From Hyphomonas sp. (GTDB lineage: Bacteria; Pseudomonadota; Alphaproteobacteria; Caulobacterales; Hyphomonadaceae): a DNA stretch of 7,894 nt. Location: positions 1 through 7,894 of the forward strand of contig JARFRJ010000426.1 in NCBI GenBank assembly GCA_029287305.1. The letters run 5' to 3'. Shown in pieces: positions 6,607 to 7,894 of the stretch. The notes below the pieces were generated by a model. The model was given only the letters and a program-made list of their open reading frames with translations, made no database searches and was not told the DNA's origin. Within the stretch, counting starts at the first letter, position 1; each line of letters opens with the position of its first letter. The translations under genes were made by a program, and so were the position numbers.

Positions 6607-7731
6607 ATGATATCGGCTGATTTTCTGGTTCATAAATCCAATTTGCAAGAGGCCGAATGGCGGGAATATACGCCGCAAATGCTGCAAGAGGGTGAGGTTC
6701 GCCTGAAAATTTCTTCACTGGCCCTGACCGCAAACAATGTGACCTATGCTGCCTTTGCCGATTTTGCTGGCTATTGGAATTTCTTCCCGACCGAAGATGC
6801 GGCTCTGGGGCGTGTCCCCTTTTGGGGGTTTGCGGATGTGGCGCAAAGCAAGTGCGCCGGCGTCGAGATTGGGCAGCGCTATTATGGTTACTTGCCCGCC
6901 TCAAGCGAGCTGATCGTGCAGCCAGGACGCATTACGCCGTTCGGCTTTACAGATATAAGCGCCCATCGCAAGTCTTTGCCCGGTTTCTACAATATTCTGC
7001 ATCTGACAGAGACAGACAGCGCTTATAAAGCCGAGTTTGAAGACATACAAATGCTGATCCGGCCACTTTATGCGACAGGCTGGCTGATTGATGATTATAT
7101 ACGCCACCCTGCCCCCAATCAGGCGCGGCAGACAGTACCAAATCATGTGATCGTATCCAGTGCATCGGCCAAAACCTCATTGGCTTATGCAAGCGTTGCC
7201 AAAAAGCGTGGGGGGATGAAACTGACGGGCTTAACCTCGCCTGGAAATATTGCCTTTACCGAAGCGAGCGGCTTTTATGATACTGTCATCAGTTATGAAG
7301 ATTTGGATCAATTACCACAGGCAGGTCCAGCCTTGCATGTCGATATACGCGGCACCCCGGCCTTGCGCCCGAAACTGGAAGCGGCCGCTGGCGGTCAATT
7401 AATGGCGCATTTACAGGTCGGGGCAACCGATTGGGAGGCCCCGCGTAAAGTTGGATTGGGACAGTCAGGCGGCGCGCAGGGCGCTAAGGATATAAGAGCG
7501 CCTAATGAGGTCTTTTTTGCCCCGGGTCATGTTGAAATTTGCGCCGCCCGTATGGGGCCTAAACAGATGCAGCAAAGCTTAAATGCCGATATGTGTGCGT
7601 TCTACCCTAAAGCGGCGGAGCTTTTGACCATTGAACCTATCACAGCATATGCCGAACTGGTCAAAGCTTGGCAAGATACAGTCACAGGAAAAATTAGCCC
7701 GACAAAGGGTTTAATTGTCAAATTTGATTGA
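6607..7731 (+). CDS. DUF2855 family protein, MDR-like fold
   Basis: This 374-residue protein matches the DUF2855 family by the block LTANNVTYAAFADFAGYWNF (40-59), followed by FFP and GRVPFWGFADV (68-78). Layout resembles medium-chain dehydrogenases/reductases: an N-terminal GroES-like half with RYYGYLPAS (91-99), then a Rossmann-like half starting NHVIVSSASAKTSLAYASVAKK (179-200). The usual glycine-rich nucleotide loop of MDR enzymes is replaced by SSASAKTS, so cofactor use is uncertain. A later conserved-looking stretch is VGATDWE (271-277). No reaction is known for the family, and none is proposed here. The frame opens with GTG 6601, but ATG 6607 is preferred because AAGGA (6595-6599) is 7 bases before it and only 1 base before the GTG. 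It appears to be a separate transcription unit, with a promoter candidate upstream and a terminator-like hairpin downstream. Confidence 0.85.
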   Translation: MISADFLVHKSNLQEAEWREYTPQMLQEGEVRLKISSLALTANNVTYAAFADFAGYWNFFPTEDAALGRVPFWGFADVAQSKCAGVEIGQRYYGYLPASSELIVQPGRITPFGFTDISAHRKSLPGFYNILHLTETDSAYKAEFEDIQMLIRPLYATGWLIDDYIRHPAPNQARQTVPNHVIVSSASAKTSLAYASVAKKRGGMKLTGLTSPGNIAFTEASGFYDTVISYEDLDQLPQAGPALHVDIRGTPALRPKLEAAAGGQLMAHLQVGATDWEAPRKVGLGQSGGAQGAKDIRAPNEVFFAPGHVEICAARMGPKQMQQSLNADMCAFYPKAAELLTIEPITAYAELVKAWQDTVTGKISPTKGLIVKFD

Positions 7732-7786
7732 GGCGCTTGCCTGCGAAATATACAAGATTTGCTGCTTTCTTAAACTTGTCGATCAG

Positions 7787-7818
7787 GATTGCCAGCCCAC
7801 TGGACAATCGATTATTTG
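7787..7818 (+). terminator. possible intrinsic terminator after the DUF2855 gene
   Basis: GATTGCCAG (7787-7795) pairs with CTGGACAATC (7800-7809) to give nine base pairs with one bulged A and a four-base CCCA loop. It lies about 55 bases after the stop codon. The following bases GATTATTTG are T-rich but interrupted, so termination would be weak or the hairpin may act as an mRNA 3' end. Confidence 0.4.
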
Positions 7819-7839
7819 CAGAGCAAGCATAAGCATAAC

Positions 7840-7883
7840 TTAAAGCGTCTAGGTGTTTCCAAGACAATCCTAAAACGCTTTAA
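7840..7883. repeat. inverted repeat with 9-bp perfect arms
   Basis: TTAAAGCGT (7840-7848) is the exact reverse complement of ACGCTTTAA (7875-7883). Inside, TAGG (7850-7853) pairs with CCTA (7869-7872), and TGT (7854-7856) can pair with ACA (7864-7866), so the whole unit can fold as one long hairpin. No U-tract follows on either strand, so it is not a typical terminator; it could be an operator, an RNA structure or a dispersed palindromic repeat. Confidence 0.55.
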
Positions 7884-7894
7884 AGAGCTCGTAG

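Larger units (their letters stand above)
7732..7894. other. 3' non-coding end of window
   Basis: No reading frame of note was found in these 163 bases. They hold a terminator-like hairpin (7787-7818) and a larger dyad (7840-7883). The stretch is AT-rich and probably precedes another gene beyond the right edge. Confidence 0.6.

Noticed and set aside
6455..6904. Minus-strand open frame of 149 codons across the pseudouridine synthase end and the DUF2855 start
   Set aside because: The peptide is low-complexity and Arg/His/Pro/Ser-rich, and it overlaps two well-supported genes and the promoter between them.

Overview
The window looks like a chromosomal segment from an alphaproteobacterium. The support is the gene order DUF374 acyltransferase - waaA - lpxK, which is common in that class, and the alphaproteobacterial style of the WaaA (HGASLGE, GGHNPLEP) and LpxK (DDGHQNP) motifs. 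A free-living, perhaps marine lineage is possible, but the sequence does not decide this. All clear genes lie on the + strand.

Region 1 (1-822) is the 3' part of an ATP-grasp ligase related to D-Ala-D-Ala ligases. It is cut by the left window edge and is visibly AT-richer than everything after it. Region 2 (823-1060) is a spacer with no convincing gene. It holds an 18-base stretch (927-944) that reads like the 3' end of a tRNA-Leu gene, including the CCA. This orientation is what is expected at the far end of a genomic island inserted into a tRNA gene lying to the left. The AT-rich ligase may therefore be the last gene of an acquired element.

Region 3 (1061-5064) is a tight operon for the inner part of lipopolysaccharide: a DUF374 acyltransferase (LpxJ-like group), Kdo transferase waaA, tetraacyldisaccharide 4'-kinase lpxK and an LpxL/HtrB late acyltransferase. 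The first two junctions are ATGA stop/start overlaps and the third is a 4-base gap. LpxK phosphorylates the lipid A disaccharide, WaaA adds Kdo, and one or both acyltransferases probably complete acylation.

Region 4 (5134-7731) holds three separately spaced genes: a small four-helix membrane protein resembling DUF4345, an RsuA/RluB-family 23S rRNA pseudouridine synthase, and a DUF2855 protein with an MDR-like layout and a plausible promoter of its own. The last 163 bases are non-coding and contain a terminator-like hairpin and a larger perfect-armed dyad.

No CRISPR array, insertion sequence, intact tRNA or rRNA gene was seen. The window is mostly ordinary core genome. The most interesting points are the possible island boundary near 927-944 and the pairing of two unrelated acyltransferase families in one lipid A operon.
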